Shown: positions 27,748-37,641, counted from the stretch's first letter. The stretch: 64,000 bases of DNA from Gimesia algae (GCF_007746795.1 NZ_CP036343.1:4873357-4937356); one strand, 5' to 3'. Notes: generated from the sequence alone by a model not told the origin. Numbers and translations are program-made.

Positions 27748-28980
27748 TCAAAAAGTACTGCCTGATTTAGTTTTTTCCGGGGTAGCTGAGGCGGATTTCA
27801 GATTAAGCACACAGCGAAATCCTACATCGGCAGGTGGCGTTCTCATGTTTTCTCCAGTCCGTTTCCAGACTTCCCAGGATTTCTGATTCCCCCGTACCAC
27901 TCGCATGCTCGGTTCAACAGCTCGTCGGGGTCCCATCCAGTCGCGAACGACACCTGCATCAGATAGAGCCAGAGCTGCCTGATACGCATTTTTCGAGTAC
28001 CAGTCATCGCACCATTCGCGGGCATTTCCCGCCATATCATAAACCCCATAAGGGCTGCGGTCGCCGGAAAATGTTGCTACGGGGTCAATTTGTCCGGGCT
28101 GACGGGTTACCTGCCAGAGTGGTCTGCCACTCCCCCAGGGGTACGTAAAGCCCTGCTCTCCCCGCGCTGCTTTTTCCCATTGCGTCTCTCGTGGAAGCTG
28201 CTTATTCATGGAACGAGAATAATTGAGAGCATCCGTGTAGGAAATCCCCATCGCCGGCAAATTCGAGGGTTGAGAATCATTGCCTGCAGGTTCCGGGACT
28301 TTCCCTTTCTTTGCAATCATTTCTGAACGCCAGCGACGATATTGCTCCAGCGTCACTTCATGCACGTCGATATAAAAGGCATCCTGATAAACAGAAAACT
28401 GAGGTTTGGCATTCGCGTCGCCAGCAACGACTCCCTGTACAGAAACTCCTGCTGGAACCAGCACCATTTCACTATAGTCCAGATCGCAGCGAATTCGGTT
28501 GGGAAGCCCCTGCTGTGAATAACCAGCTTCTTTGATCGCAGTAAAGCCCTCCGGCAATTTGAACGAAGGGTCCGGTTGATGCGGCTCGGCTTCTGTACCA
28601 GATTTGACGATGGAAAAACTGGATGCGTTCACACCCGCTCCCGCAGGCAACAGAGCTACAAATTCATCTTCAGACTGACCCGCTGGATCCGGTTTCTGAA
28701 TCTCAAAGTTATGAACGTAATCGACCACTTCGAACAGATCATCCGGATTCCCCTCTGGCACTGTCTGAGTTTTGTTCACAGTTTTTTTTGAAGTTGGTTT
28801 GACTCCAGTCGGCTTTAAAGTCGGCGCCCGCATATTAGTAGAAGAGCCAGCGGCCTGACGGGGCGGTTGTGACTGTTGCTTGACCGGATCACTGCCTCCA
28901 CCGCATCCCACGAGGAACAACAGAGAAAATCCTGCAACAACAGCACAAACTTTTTCATTGAATTGACAATTTCGGATCAT
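27748..28980 (-). CDS. SUMF1/FGE-fold lipoprotein, without the catalytic cysteines
   Basis: A 410-residue lipoprotein. The lipobox LVGC ends at Cys26, followed by a low-complexity linker (Gln/Pro/Ser/Lys rich, about 27-75). The C-terminal half is a formylglycine-generating-enzyme/sulfatase-modifying-factor domain: FYIDVHEVTLEQYRRW, LPAMGISYTDALNYSR, LPRETQWEKAARG, YGVYDMAGNAREWCDDWYS, MRVVRGNQKSW and VGFRCVLN. In true FGE the stretch after RVxRGG holds two redox cysteines; here it reads SWEVWKRTGENMRTPPADVG and has none. It is therefore probably a structural or binding protein, or one with another activity, rather than a sulfatase activator. It is monocistronic as far as visible. Confidence 0.85.
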   Translation of the reverse strand: MIRNCQFNEKVCAVVAGFSLLFLVGCGGGSDPVKQQSQPPRQAAGSSTNMRAPTLKPTGVKPTSKKTVNKTQTVPEGNPDDLFEVVDYVHNFEIQKPDPAGQSEDEFVALLPAGAGVNASSFSIVKSGTEAEPHQPDPSFKLPEGFTAIKEAGYSQQGLPNRIRCDLDYSEMVLVPAGVSVQGVVAGDANAKPQFSVYQDAFYIDVHEVTLEQYRRWRSEMIAKKGKVPEPAGNDSQPSNLPAMGISYTDALNYSRSMNKQLPRETQWEKAARGEQGFTYPWGSGRPLWQVTRQPGQIDPVATFSGDRSPYGVYDMAGNAREWCDDWYSKNAYQAALALSDAGVVRDWMGPRRAVEPSMRVVRGNQKSWEVWKRTGENMRTPPADVGFRCVLNLKSASATPEKTKSGSTF

Positions 28981-29085
28981 GTTAGAGACCAGCCATTTTT
29001 GAATAAAGGGTCTGACGGTACTAATGACATCCCAAGTCTATCATAGCGAGTTTATGAAAAACAGTGTTTTTTTATCTCAATAGAA

Positions 29086-30417
29086 TCATTCTGCGACCGA
29101 TGCAATCAACATGTTTTCAAAATCATCCATCTCCACACAAAGCCGGGCAATGTCGGGATGAGCGAAAACCCGCACTCGTTTCACAAAATCATCAAACTGC
29201 TTACGGGCCAGGGTATCGACCACCGGAGACACAACATGCAGCGGTTGATATTTTGCCTCGCGTGAGGAGTAAATTTCGACATTGAATTCCACTTCGCGAT
29301 GCGTGGGAGGCGCGTCAATCAGAATATCCGTGGAGGCAACCGGTTGATGAAATTTCTTAGTAAGCCGTTTAGCCAGATTCTCACTCCAGCGTACCAGTGA
29401 TGATACCGGCTGATGTGCAATCAATTCGAAAACCTCAGAAGATTCATAATAACTGAATTCTGCCACGCGCTTATACAACAGTCGCTTCGTACTGAAAACT
29501 CCTTCAACCAGACGTTCACATTCCGTTCCGCGCGCTTGCGCACGTAAGACGGTAATCGAATCGGCTTCCGTCAGCTGGAAGTAACTGGAGAGATCCAGAT
29601 GCGGATACAGATGGTAGAAGGCCCGCGCAAACATAGTACTGGCTGAACGGACGGCATGATGCCAGTACACTTCGCTGAACATGACATAACGGGCAAATAC
29701 CATCAGTTCGGCTGCCGTTTTTCCTTTAGAGCCGATCGCCAGTCCATCGCCGGCTGCATTGACCATTAACGAGTGAATCAGTCGATTTTTATCAAAATTA
29801 CGGCCATAGGGAACACCGGCATGCAGGCTGTCCCGATCAAGGTAATCCATCTTGTCGATATCAATGGGACCGGACAGAATCGAACGTACCAGTCGCATTT
29901 CCGGTGTGTCGGAACTGGGCACTAAAATATCCAGAACTTCGGCTGGTTCAATTCCCCATTCTGATCGCAGAATCTCTGCCAGTTCACGAGCATCTGAAAG
30001 AAACTCTTTAGCAAATGCTTCATGCCGCGGAATCCCCTCCAGCGACATATCTTCAATCAAATGACAGAAAGGCCAGTGCCCCAGATCATGCAGTAAGGCC
30101 GCCGCGATCAGAACTTCTGCAGTATGAACATTAATCGTAGCAGTGAAACGCGGGTCTTTCCCTAACTGCCAGAGATACTGCAGCGCATTCTGATACACGC
30201 CCAGCGCGTGTTCGAACCGAGTATGAGTTGCCCCCGGGTAAACGAGCGCAGTAAACCCCAGTTGTGTGATATGCGACAGACGGCGAAATTCGGCGGTGTC
30301 AACCAGCGCCCGCACTCGTTTGGTAAAAGGTACATCCTGCTGGTAGGGAATTCGCACGAGGCCACTGCCCGACTGCAGACTCGATAACTCTGGGATCTCT
30401 ACATAAGGATGGTTCAT
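29086..30417 (-). CDS. HD-domain phosphohydrolase, dGTPase/SAMHD1-like
   Basis: A 443-residue cytoplasmic protein of the HD superfamily (COG1078 type). The N-terminal RIPYQQDVPFTKRVRALVDTAEFRRL precedes HTRFEHALGVY (His65, His70), then the HD pair in LLHDLGHWPFCH (His110-Asp111) and a later metal Asp in DYLDRDSLHAGV. The family hydrolyses dNTPs to nucleosides and triphosphate or acts on other nucleotides. The C-terminal 150 residues are less conserved. It lies 39 bases downstream of a nucleoside 2-deoxyribosyltransferase-like gene on the same strand, suggesting a joint role in deoxynucleotide turnover or pool control. Confidence 0.87.
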   Translation of the reverse strand: MNHPYVEIPELSSLQSGSGLVRIPYQQDVPFTKRVRALVDTAEFRRLSHITQLGFTALVYPGATHTRFEHALGVYQNALQYLWQLGKDPRFTATINVHTAEVLIAAALLHDLGHWPFCHLIEDMSLEGIPRHEAFAKEFLSDARELAEILRSEWGIEPAEVLDILVPSSDTPEMRLVRSILSGPIDIDKMDYLDRDSLHAGVPYGRNFDKNRLIHSLMVNAAGDGLAIGSKGKTAAELMVFARYVMFSEVYWHHAVRSASTMFARAFYHLYPHLDLSSYFQLTEADSITVLRAQARGTECERLVEGVFSTKRLLYKRVAEFSYYESSEVFELIAHQPVSSLVRWSENLAKRLTKKFHQPVASTDILIDAPPTHREVEFNVEIYSSREAKYQPLHVVSPVVDTLARKQFDDFVKRVRVFAHPDIARLCVEMDDFENMLIASVAE

Positions 30418-30456
30418 AGGACTTCAACAGTTTTTCCGGTCGCTTAAGCTTAAAGA

Positions 30457-31119
30457 TCAGGCGAGGATTGCAGAGGGATCATTGGGAGCGAAGAGTTCTT
30501 CGACGACAGCGGCAATCCGCTCATTATCTTCCTGTGCCCCTTCAGAACAGAGTGCTTCCCACAAAACGTGCCCTGCTTTGATTGCCTGTTGAACCTTCGG
30601 GGGTAATTGATCAGTTGAGACAGGTGATTTGAGTCCCTGATTCTTGATCGCTTCAGAAAGTGTATTCGAAATGAGTTCGATCTCATCGACTGATTCAAAA
30701 TTCACCATTCCCACCAGCAATGGATTAACTCTGCCCTGAATGAGCGAACGTACGTCATCCTGATAGGCGATCAATGGTTTGCCCAGCATCCAGGCCATTG
30801 CCGCTTCAGAAACCGCCCCTTCATCCGGCGTACGACCATTCAGGTTCCAGACCATCGCCTCACATTCTATTATCAGCTGATAAACATCGAGTGCAAAGAT
30901 TGCCTCATGCAGAAACTGAGCAGCAGTCGGCTTGTCCCAGTTCCGTTCCACCAGGACATCCAATATCAGCCGAAACTCCATGCCATCACGGTGGGGCAGG
31001 TAAACCGTGTAACCGGACTCCATTAACTGATTGGCGATTGCTGTCATTTCTTCACGTTCACTGCGATTGAACAGCGGACCTGCACAGTAAACGCGAATCG
31101 GCTCATCAGAATGTTTCAT
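30457..31119 (-). CDS. Nucleoside 2-deoxyribosyltransferase-like protein
   Basis: A 220-residue protein. The N-terminus IRVYCAGPLFNRSEREEMTAIANQL followed by GYTVYLPHRDG (in shortened form: YCAGPLFNRSE, then VYLPHRDG) and GRTPDEGAVSEAAMAWMLGKPLIAY match the nucleoside 2-deoxyribosyltransferase fold. The Glu in DEGAVSEAAMAW corresponds to the conserved acidic position after the D-x-G motif. The family moves or hydrolyses deoxyribose on nucleosides or nucleotides; related folds also occur in ADP-ribose and NAD-linked enzymes. The C-terminus continues past the usual end by about 60 residues. It is followed by the HD phosphohydrolase in the same operon. Confidence 0.75.
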   Translation of the reverse strand: MKHSDEPIRVYCAGPLFNRSEREEMTAIANQLMESGYTVYLPHRDGMEFRLILDVLVERNWDKPTAAQFLHEAIFALDVYQLIIECEAMVWNLNGRTPDEGAVSEAAMAWMLGKPLIAYQDDVRSLIQGRVNPLLVGMVNFESVDEIELISNTLSEAIKNQGLKSPVSTDQLPPKVQQAIKAGHVLWEALCSEGAQEDNERIAAVVEELFAPNDPSAILA

Positions 31120-31321
31120 GGTCTAACCTGTAATGCTTCCCTGCTGAATGAAAACCATTTAGAATGTTGATTGAGAGAGGTCGTGCCGAATATTGTAACA
31201 AGAGCCCGTTTTTTTTCACCCGAATCAGATTCTTTTCAGCCTGCTTCTCTAAAAAACTGGAATTTGAATCACCTGTCCTGTCACAATCTGCTGATGTGTA
31301 CCTGAATCCAGATCGAAATTA

Positions 31322-33448
31322 ATGAACCAGCGTCCTGCCACCAAATCATCTATCGACAGCCGACAGCTTACCTTTGCCCTGCTTTGCATTTTACTGGGCA
31401 GTGGTTCTGTCACACTGGCATTACAGACTATTTTCGGCACACAGGACATCGCGACTCTGTATGTGAGTGTCCCGCTCTGGCAGTCACTGCTCCAATCCTG
31501 GTCCGGTAAAATCGATCTCGCCAGTCAAACAGCCATCATCCCTTTTTTCCCTTTACTGCTCTATCTACTGATCTCTGCCTGCGGTTTCTGGTTCGCAGGT
31601 GCGTTACTGATCTCCAAAATCCATGGTCAACCCCTCACAACCGCGTTGACTGACTGGGGACACCGTGGATTTCGCTGGTGGCTACTACCCGCTGCATGGG
31701 AAATACTGCGGATCACGACTTTTATTCTGGGTTGGAACAGTGCCGAAGGGCTTCTGCTGGCAACTTCTCAATTCTGGTTTGCGATCAGTATCGCAGGCTG
31801 GATGGCGACTTTCGCAAGCATGATCATTCCTCTCCAGCACAATGATCCGAATCGCGACCCGGCTTTGCAATCTAAGGTATCCATCCCGTTTACCGCCTGG
31901 CTGATGATGGGAATTTTCACTTTCATTTTCACCTGGATGAACTGGCAATTGTACAACGGGCTGCTGATTCCGCACGGTGATTCGGCCATGTATGAAGAGC
32001 ATCTCTGGAATCTTTCTCATGGCAAAGGTTTTCGCAGCTATCTGGATCAGGGACTGTTCTGGGGGGAACACATCCAGTTCATACATCTGTTTTTGCTCCC
32101 GCTCTATCTCATCTGGCCATCTCATCTAACCCTGGAACTTTGTGAAACTGTGGCACTGGCTGCAGGAGCGATCCCCCTGTATCGCATGGCAGTTCGACAC
32201 AGCAGTTCCACCACTGCAGGAAAGGCAATGGTGGCTGCCTACCTCTGCTATTTCCCTCTACAGTTTCTGGATATTGCCATTGACCTGAAAACATTTCGCC
32301 CGATTTCCTTCGGTGTTCCAGTCCTTCTGTTTGCGCTGGAAGCCCTGGAGTTAAAACGCTGGAAGACCGCGGCGATCCTTCTCATGCTGACATTAACGGC
32401 GAAAGAAGATTTCGCTATTATCCTGGGACCGCTGGGACTCTGGATTGCCTGGCAGCAATGGTGTGAGAGAAAACAACTTCCAGACGAATCAAAACAGAGT
32501 TTATTACGTACCGTTGGACCGGGAACAGTCGTGTCTGTCTTCGCGGTTCTCTATCTGCTTTTCGTAGTCAAATACGCGATCCCCTGGTTTCGAAGTGGCG
32601 CGCAGGTCCATTATGTTGGCTACTTCAGCAATTTTGGCAGTACACTGGGTGAAGTCATTAAAAATATCCTCTTCAATCCGGGACTGCTGCTGGGCGAACT
32701 GTTTCGTCCTGATACCTTGATTTATTTTCTGGCATTACTCGTCCCCCTGGGATTGCTGCCGTTGCTGTCACCCAGTCGAATTCTGGTCGCGCTGCCTCTG
32801 TTTAGTCTACTCTGCCTGAATGAAATCGCGCATGATCCGCGACACCACTTCCATGCTCCCATCGTCCCAATTCTCTGCTGGGCGACTGCCTGTGCGATGG
32901 GAAACATTCCCAAGCTGTTAGAACGACACGCACCCCGGTTCAAAAAATCTCCCACTTCTGGACAGAATTTTGTCATACACTTTCTCTGGAGTTCGTCCCT
33001 CGCAACCGCAGTTTTTTTCAGCATCAGCCCGCTGGGGCTGGTTTTCTGGGATTCCGGTTCCAACTGGTATTGGAAGCGGCTCTATGTTCCGAGTGAGCGC
33101 GCAGAACAATTCCCGAAAATACTGGCGCAGATCCCACCTGACAGTCGCGTGGCTTCCACGGATTTTGTTCACCCCCGGTTCACACATTTTGACCGTTCTT
33201 ATGATTATAGTAACTATCTGCGTAAGGTGAATGAGTACCAGTCGGGTGTCCCCGCTGACACAGATTTTATCGTGATCGATACACAACATCCTTACAGCCA
33301 AATTAAAACCCCCGACCAGATCCCCGAATACCATGATCACCCCGGACACTGGGAACTGCTGCCTGATCAGACCGAAGGATATTTCATCATTTTGAAGCGA
33401 AAGCCTGAATCGCCATCCTCTCAAAATCAGCCCCCCGTTCGTCCTTGA
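31322..33448 (+). CDS. DUF2079 polytopic membrane protein (possible GT-C fold)
   Basis: A 708-residue integral membrane protein with about 13 hydrophobic helices. The first is at about 17-40. The loop after the helix near residue 195 reads LIPHGDSAMYEEHLWNLSHG, with an acidic residue followed by QGLFWGEHIQFIHLFLLPLYLIW and a conserved His; this is the DUF2079 signature. Pfam places such proteins near GT-C glycosyltransferases, so it may transfer sugars from a lipid carrier, but no donor or acceptor can be named. The C-terminal soluble part (about 590-700) includes ASTDFVHPRFTHFDRSYDY. The start ATG 31322 has only a weak ribosome site. Confidence 0.82.
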   Translation: MNQRPATKSSIDSRQLTFALLCILLGSGSVTLALQTIFGTQDIATLYVSVPLWQSLLQSWSGKIDLASQTAIIPFFPLLLYLLISACGFWFAGALLISKIHGQPLTTALTDWGHRGFRWWLLPAAWEILRITTFILGWNSAEGLLLATSQFWFAISIAGWMATFASMIIPLQHNDPNRDPALQSKVSIPFTAWLMMGIFTFIFTWMNWQLYNGLLIPHGDSAMYEEHLWNLSHGKGFRSYLDQGLFWGEHIQFIHLFLLPLYLIWPSHLTLELCETVALAAGAIPLYRMAVRHSSSTTAGKAMVAAYLCYFPLQFLDIAIDLKTFRPISFGVPVLLFALEALELKRWKTAAILLMLTLTAKEDFAIILGPLGLWIAWQQWCERKQLPDESKQSLLRTVGPGTVVSVFAVLYLLFVVKYAIPWFRSGAQVHYVGYFSNFGSTLGEVIKNILFNPGLLLGELFRPDTLIYFLALLVPLGLLPLLSPSRILVALPLFSLLCLNEIAHDPRHHFHAPIVPILCWATACAMGNIPKLLERHAPRFKKSPTSGQNFVIHFLWSSSLATAVFFSISPLGLVFWDSGSNWYWKRLYVPSERAEQFPKILAQIPPDSRVASTDFVHPRFTHFDRSYDYSNYLRKVNEYQSGVPADTDFIVIDTQHPYSQIKTPDQIPEYHDHPGHWELLPDQTEGYFIILKRKPESPSSQNQPPVRP

Positions 33449-33633
33449 ATTCCTCTTCAGGATGACTAAAATCAGCGCCAATTAACGGGATTTTAGACTA
33501 TTTCCGAGAGTAGCCCCCGTTTCGAGTGACTTGCGGTGACCGCACAGCTATGGTATGCGGCAAGTCGAACACAAGCGTTCAAAACTAAATCTTCACTCTA
33601 GAGTATCCGTCCTGCAGGACAAGAGAATAAGTC

Positions 33634-35307
33634 ATGGCACAACAATACATTATGCAACTGGAAGGCGTCACCAAAGTCTTTGAACAGAAAGAAGTTCTAA
33701 AAGACATTTGGCTGTCCTTTTTCCCAGGAGCAAAAATCGGTGTCCTGGGTACCAATGGCGCAGGTAAGAGTACGCTGCTGAAAATCATGGCAGGCGAGGA
33801 CACCAGCTTCACCGGTGATGCCCGGCCTGCCAAGGGAATCAAAATTGGTTACTTCAAGCAGGAACCCGATTTAAATCCTGATCAGACGGTTGAGGAATGT
33901 ATTGCCGAAGCGGTCGCAGAGTCTCAGGGAATTCTGGATCGTTACAATGAAGTCAATATGAAGTTTGGCGAGGACCCCAGTCCTGAAGAGATGGAAAAAC
34001 TGATTGAGGAGCAGGCCACACTGCAGGACCAGATCGATGCCGCCAATCTCTGGGAACTGGACCGAACTCTTGAAATCGCCATGGACGCGATGCGGGTGCC
34101 CCCCGGTGATGCCGTGATCGGCACTTTGTCCGGTGGTGAGCAACGCCGCGTTGCCATGTGTAAAATCCTGCTGCAAAATCCGGATCTGTTACTGCTGGAC
34201 GAACCGACCAACCACCTGGATGCAGAATCAGTCGCCTGGCTCGAACGCTATCTGCATACCTTTCAGGGTACCGTCGTCGCAATTACCCACGATCGCTACT
34301 TCCTGGATAACGTCGCCGGCTGGATTCTGGAACTCGAACGCGGGCGGGGCATTCCCTTTGAAGGCAATTATTCATCCTGGCTTGAACAGAAACAGGCACG
34401 CCTGGCTGTCGAAGAAAAACAGGAATCAAAGCGACAGAAATTCCTTAAGAAGGAACTCGAATGGGTCCGCATGTCACCCAAAGCCCAGGCAACCAAGAAC
34501 AAAGCCCGCGTGCAACGCTATGAAGAACTCGCCGCGGAAGATTATGCGAATCGGGACGATGCATCAGATATTCAAATTCCGATTTCTCGACCGCTGGGCA
34601 GTCGGGTACTCGTCGCAGAAAATTTGACCAAAGGTTTTGGTGACAAACTGTTATTTGAAAATTTCAGTTTTGAATTACCCCGTGGCGGAATCGTCGGAGT
34701 GATCGGCCCGAACGGAGCCGGTAAAACAACACTCTTTAAAATGATCATGGGACAGGAAGAGCCTGACAGCGGCAAACTGGAGTTAGGGGAAACCGTAGAA
34801 CTATCGTATGTCGATCAGAGCCGCGATTCTTTGAACCCGAAAAAAACTGTCTACGAGGAAATTTCTCAGGGACACGAACATCTGGTCGTAGGAAAATCGA
34901 GTATTCATGCCCGTACCTACGTAGGTCGTTTTAACTTCAAAGGCCCGGATCAGCAGAAACTGGTTGGTGAACTGTCTGGTGGAGAACGTAACCGGGTCCA
35001 CATGGCAAAGCTTCTGAGGGCTGGTGGAAACCTGCTGTTACTGGACGAACCGACCAACGATCTTGATGTCGATACCCTGCGATCCCTCGAAGAAGGCCTC
35101 GAGCATTATACCGGCTGTGCCCTGGTTGTCAGCCACGACCGCTGGTTCCTGGATCGACTGGCGACACATATCATTGCCTTCGAAGGAGACAGCCAGGTTC
35201 GCTGGTTTGAAGGCAACTACAAGATGTACGAAGCCAAGCGGCATGAAGAACTCGGGAAAGATGCAGACTCGCCACACCGACTTCAGTTCAAACCACTTTC
35301 ACGTTAA
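33634..35307 (+). CDS. ettA: Energy-dependent translational throttle protein EttA (ABC-F)
   Basis: A 557-residue soluble protein with two ABC ATPase domains and no membrane segment. The N-terminus ([34 protein letters not shown]) and Walker [10 protein letters not shown], signature LSGGEQRR, Walker [13 protein letters not shown], and the second set [17 protein letters not shown] and [12 protein letters not shown] are complete. The inter-domain segment [16 protein letters not shown] and the C-terminal [12 protein letters not shown] match E. coli EttA closely along the whole length. EttA binds the ribosomal E site and gates entry into the elongation cycle according to the ATP/ADP ratio. It is followed by a strong terminator and appears monocistronic. 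Confidence 0.96.
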   Translation: MAQQYIMQLEGVTKVFEQKEVLKDIWLSFFPGAKIGVLGTNGAGKSTLLKIMAGEDTSFTGDARPAKGIKIGYFKQEPDLNPDQTVEECIAEAVAESQGILDRYNEVNMKFGEDPSPEEMEKLIEEQATLQDQIDAANLWELDRTLEIAMDAMRVPPGDAVIGTLSGGEQRRVAMCKILLQNPDLLLLDEPTNHLDAESVAWLERYLHTFQGTVVAITHDRYFLDNVAGWILELERGRGIPFEGNYSSWLEQKQARLAVEEKQESKRQKFLKKELEWVRMSPKAQATKNKARVQRYEELAAEDYANRDDASDIQIPISRPLGSRVLVAENLTKGFGDKLLFENFSFELPRGGIVGVIGPNGAGKTTLFKMIMGQEEPDSGKLELGETVELSYVDQSRDSLNPKKTVYEEISQGHEHLVVGKSSIHARTYVGRFNFKGPDQQKLVGELSGGERNRVHMAKLLRAGGNLLLLDEPTNDLDVDTLRSLEEGLEHYTGCALVVSHDRWFLDRLATHIIAFEGDSQVRWFEGNYKMYEAKRHEELGKDADSPHRLQFKPLSR

Positions 35308-35334
35308 TTCTCATTCAGATCACAATAGAGATCA

Positions 35335-35368
35335 AAGAGGGGACTTTCAAAGTCCCCTCTTTTTTTTA
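35335..35368 (+). terminator. Intrinsic terminator of ettA
   Basis: The perfect stem AAGAGGGGACTTT / AAAGTCCCCTCTT (35335-35347 and 35349-35361) runs into a tract of T on the plus strand. It sits 28 bases after the ettA stop and touches the stop codon of the convergent gene at 35366, so it may act in both directions; the T run in the minus direction is only three bases. Confidence 0.9.
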
Positions 35369-36223
35369 TCGTCGTCCCTGGCGAACTCGACTCAATACGG
35401 GACGTGTATCTGAATTCACATTGGAATCAGGAAATGATTTCGCTTTCTGAGCGGCCAGTTTATGCGATTCAATCCTGGCAACTTCCACAACTTTTTTTGC
35501 TGCAATCAACTGCGCAGGTGTAAAAAACGGAACACCACCACCAACGATCTGATGTTTCTTTTTGCTGGCGAGTTCCTGCCAGCCCAGATGACTACTCAGA
35601 TGCCAGGCGATGGCCTGCACCATTTCGAGATCATCATGTTTCGGATTAAACTTCTGCAGTACTAACACGAGCGCCTGATCCTGCACCTGGGATTCGATCG
35701 GCCTTAATTCGTAAGTTTTTAAACTGGAGGGACAAGGTTTACCATGTTCCAGACAAACTGAACTGAGTTTTAATTTCACCGTTTTTTCGGGGGGAATCGT
35801 AAACAACCCGTTGAAGTCAATTTTCTGATTATTTCCGACAGGATTCAGGTTGCCACCCACAGCCTGACTGTCTCCAACCTGGGTCTGCTGACCTCCCTGC
35901 AATCCCTGCAACAGTCCCGGATTTGGCCCCGCCTGAGCCAGTATATGAACCGAAGAAACGGCAGCAGGAACTTTGACCGTGAGAGGCGCCGTCGTCAGAT
36001 TCGAAATGTAGACGGAAGAACTGTATGCACTCATCGGATACACGCGGGCTCCCAGTTGCTGTTTTTCAATCCCCTCAAACAACTCCACCTGGGGTGCATC
36101 CGATTTGAGACTCAATGTTGTCATAACACTCTTTTTGGGAGTGCCATTGACAGGTGCAATAGATGTACCACACAACAGCAGCACAATCCCCAGAACAGTT
36201 GGCAATTGTATTCGTTTGACCAT
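35366..36223 (-). CDS. Secreted protein of unknown function
   Basis: A 285-residue protein with signal peptide (MVKRIQLPTVLGIVLLLCGTSIAPVNG). AGGAG precedes the ATG at a good distance. I recognise no family. Residues about 50-110 look beta-rich (RVYPMSAYSSSVYISNLTTAPLTVKVPAAV), followed by a Gly/Gln/Asn-rich linker (QAGPNPGLLQGLQGGQQTQ). The C-terminal third is helical (LVLVLQKFNPKHDDLEMVQAIAWHL) and ends with a basic RQGRR. The middle has KLSSVCLEHGKPCPSSLKTYEL with two cysteines. It is probably periplasmic. It is convergent with ettA and has a 355-bp spacer upstream. Confidence 0.7.
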   Translation of the reverse strand: MVKRIQLPTVLGIVLLLCGTSIAPVNGTPKKSVMTTLSLKSDAPQVELFEGIEKQQLGARVYPMSAYSSSVYISNLTTAPLTVKVPAAVSSVHILAQAGPNPGLLQGLQGGQQTQVGDSQAVGGNLNPVGNNQKIDFNGLFTIPPEKTVKLKLSSVCLEHGKPCPSSLKTYELRPIESQVQDQALVLVLQKFNPKHDDLEMVQAIAWHLSSHLGWQELASKKKHQIVGGGVPFFTPAQLIAAKKVVEVARIESHKLAAQKAKSFPDSNVNSDTRPVLSRVRQGRR

Positions 36224-36578
36224 TTTCAGCTCCTGTCTACCGCGTCACTCGAATGGCGACATGGCAATAGTGTTCAATGCGAACGCATTTTTAGAACGCA
36301 TATGTACAAGGCCTGCACACAAGAAACGTGTATGCCTCGTCAAGCGCGATGAATATGAATAGTGATTTGAACGCGACTTAAAATCTGACACGTAAACTGA
36401 ACGACGATCACTTTACAGAACTTTGTAAGTCTGTGATATTGAGCAGATGTTATGCGAAATTAAGAATTGAAAGTTAAAAAAAGACAGGCTGCTCGGTCTC
36501 TCAACAATAACGATTTGTCTTGATGATTTCAAATTTTTTTTCATAAATCTTATTTCATTTCGATTTGGAACAAATCTT
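36224..36578. other. 355-bp divergent spacer with a 14-bp palindrome
   Basis: No gene is seen. AATGCG-AA-CGCATT (36276-36289) is a perfect palindrome followed by a short T run, and AACGCAT recurs at 36294-36300. The site is about 55 bases upstream of the secreted-protein gene at 36223 and could be its operator. The remainder is A+T-rich up to the oxidoreductase start. Confidence 0.45.
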
Positions 36579-37598
36579 ATGAGAGACTCAAACCGAACTG
36601 TACGCTGGGGAATCTTGGGTACAGCTCGTATCGCAGAGAAAATTAGCGTTGCCATTCACCAAGCAGAAAATGCAGAATTAACCTGTGTCGCCAGCCGCAA
36701 TCCTGTGAAAGCAGCAGACTGGGCAAAGAAACATCGAGTGAAGCGCAGTGTCGGCAGCTATGAAGCCCTGCTGCATGACCCCGAAATTGACGCTGTCTAT
36801 ATTCCCCTTCCCCCTTCACTACACGGCGAGTGGACTGTCCGCGCTGCAAAAGCCGGTAAACACGTGCTTTGTGAAAAACCACTGGCACTGAATGTGAACC
36901 AGGCACGCGAAATGAGACGTGTTTGTCTGGAAAATCAAGTGCAACTGATGGACGGGGTAATGTGGTATCATCATCCGCGCGCGAAACAGATCCTCGATCT
37001 CATTCGCAGTGATACTCTGGGAGAACACCGTCGCCTGACATCCGCGTTCACCTTCTGCTGGGAAACGATCCCGGAAAATGATCTCCGATTACAGCGAAAT
37101 CTCGGAGGCGGCTCTCTGGGCGACCTGGGATGGTATTGCATCGGTGCCAGTCTGTGGGCATTCAATGAACTGCCACAAAAAGTTTTTGGAACAGCGCGAC
37201 CTTATCACGATGTGGACTTCAACTTTTCTGGAATCATGTGGTTCAGCAAAGATCGCATCGCATCCTTTGACTGCGGCTTTGACGTCAGCATGCGAAAATG
37301 GTTCGAACTGGCCGGTACGAAAGGCTCCCTGGTCTGCGACGATTTCGCGCGCCCCTGGGAAAACAGGAAACCACAATTTCATGTCACTGATTCCTACGGG
37401 AATTCCACGAAGTATGAAACTGAGAACCCATTGCAGGAAACCTGCATGATCAACCATTTCTGCAAGATCATTCGCTCGGGGCATTTGGAACAGCAATGGC
37501 CCGATCTGGGGATTAACACACAACGCGTGCTGAATGCTCTGGACTATTCGGCGCGCACAGAAACCGTTGTGAGCCTTGCTGATTTCTTCCCGGCATAA
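36579..37598 (+). CDS. Gfo/Idh/MocA-family oxidoreductase
   Basis: A 339-residue NAD(P)-dependent dehydrogenase. The Rossmann start RWGILGTARIAEKISVAI is at residues 8-25, the Glu-Lys-Pro motif in HVLCEKPLALN near residue 97, and GVMWYHHPRAKQILDLI follows. This last segment is typical of the dihydrodiol/xylose-dehydrogenase branch of the family, in which a Tyr-His pair and the Lys of EKP are catalytic. No leader peptide is present, so it is cytoplasmic. The substrate is probably a sugar or cyclitol; it cannot be named. It stands alone between two minus-strand genes. Confidence 0.9.
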   Translation: MRDSNRTVRWGILGTARIAEKISVAIHQAENAELTCVASRNPVKAADWAKKHRVKRSVGSYEALLHDPEIDAVYIPLPPSLHGEWTVRAAKAGKHVLCEKPLALNVNQAREMRRVCLENQVQLMDGVMWYHHPRAKQILDLIRSDTLGEHRRLTSAFTFCWETIPENDLRLQRNLGGGSLGDLGWYCIGASLWAFNELPQKVFGTARPYHDVDFNFSGIMWFSKDRIASFDCGFDVSMRKWFELAGTKGSLVCDDFARPWENRKPQFHVTDSYGNSTKYETENPLQETCMINHFCKIIRSGHLEQQWPDLGINTQRVLNALDYSARTETVVSLADFFPA

Positions 37599-37603
37599 GC
37601 GCA

Positions 37604-37641
37604 TAAAAAAAGGCACTCTCACCAGTACGATGAGAGTGCCT
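37604..37641 (-). terminator. Intrinsic terminator of the pilin-like gene pair
   Basis: An 11-bp perfect stem AGGCACTCTCA / TGAGAGTGCCT (37611-37621 and 37631-37641) with a nine-base loop. On the minus strand it is followed by a run of T (the A run at 37604-37610 on the plus strand). It lies about 85 bases downstream of the stop at 37725. Confidence 0.85.

Noticed and set aside
27748..28980. Annotation as the maturation enzyme for the sulfatase at 2901-4241
   Set aside because: It lacks the two cysteines required for formylglycine formation, is lipid-anchored outside the cytoplasm, and is 23 kb away.
33532..33544. TGCGG-TGA-CCGCA dyad about 90 bases before ettA as an operator
   Set aside because: The arms are only five bases and no related copy is seen nearby; chance is likely.
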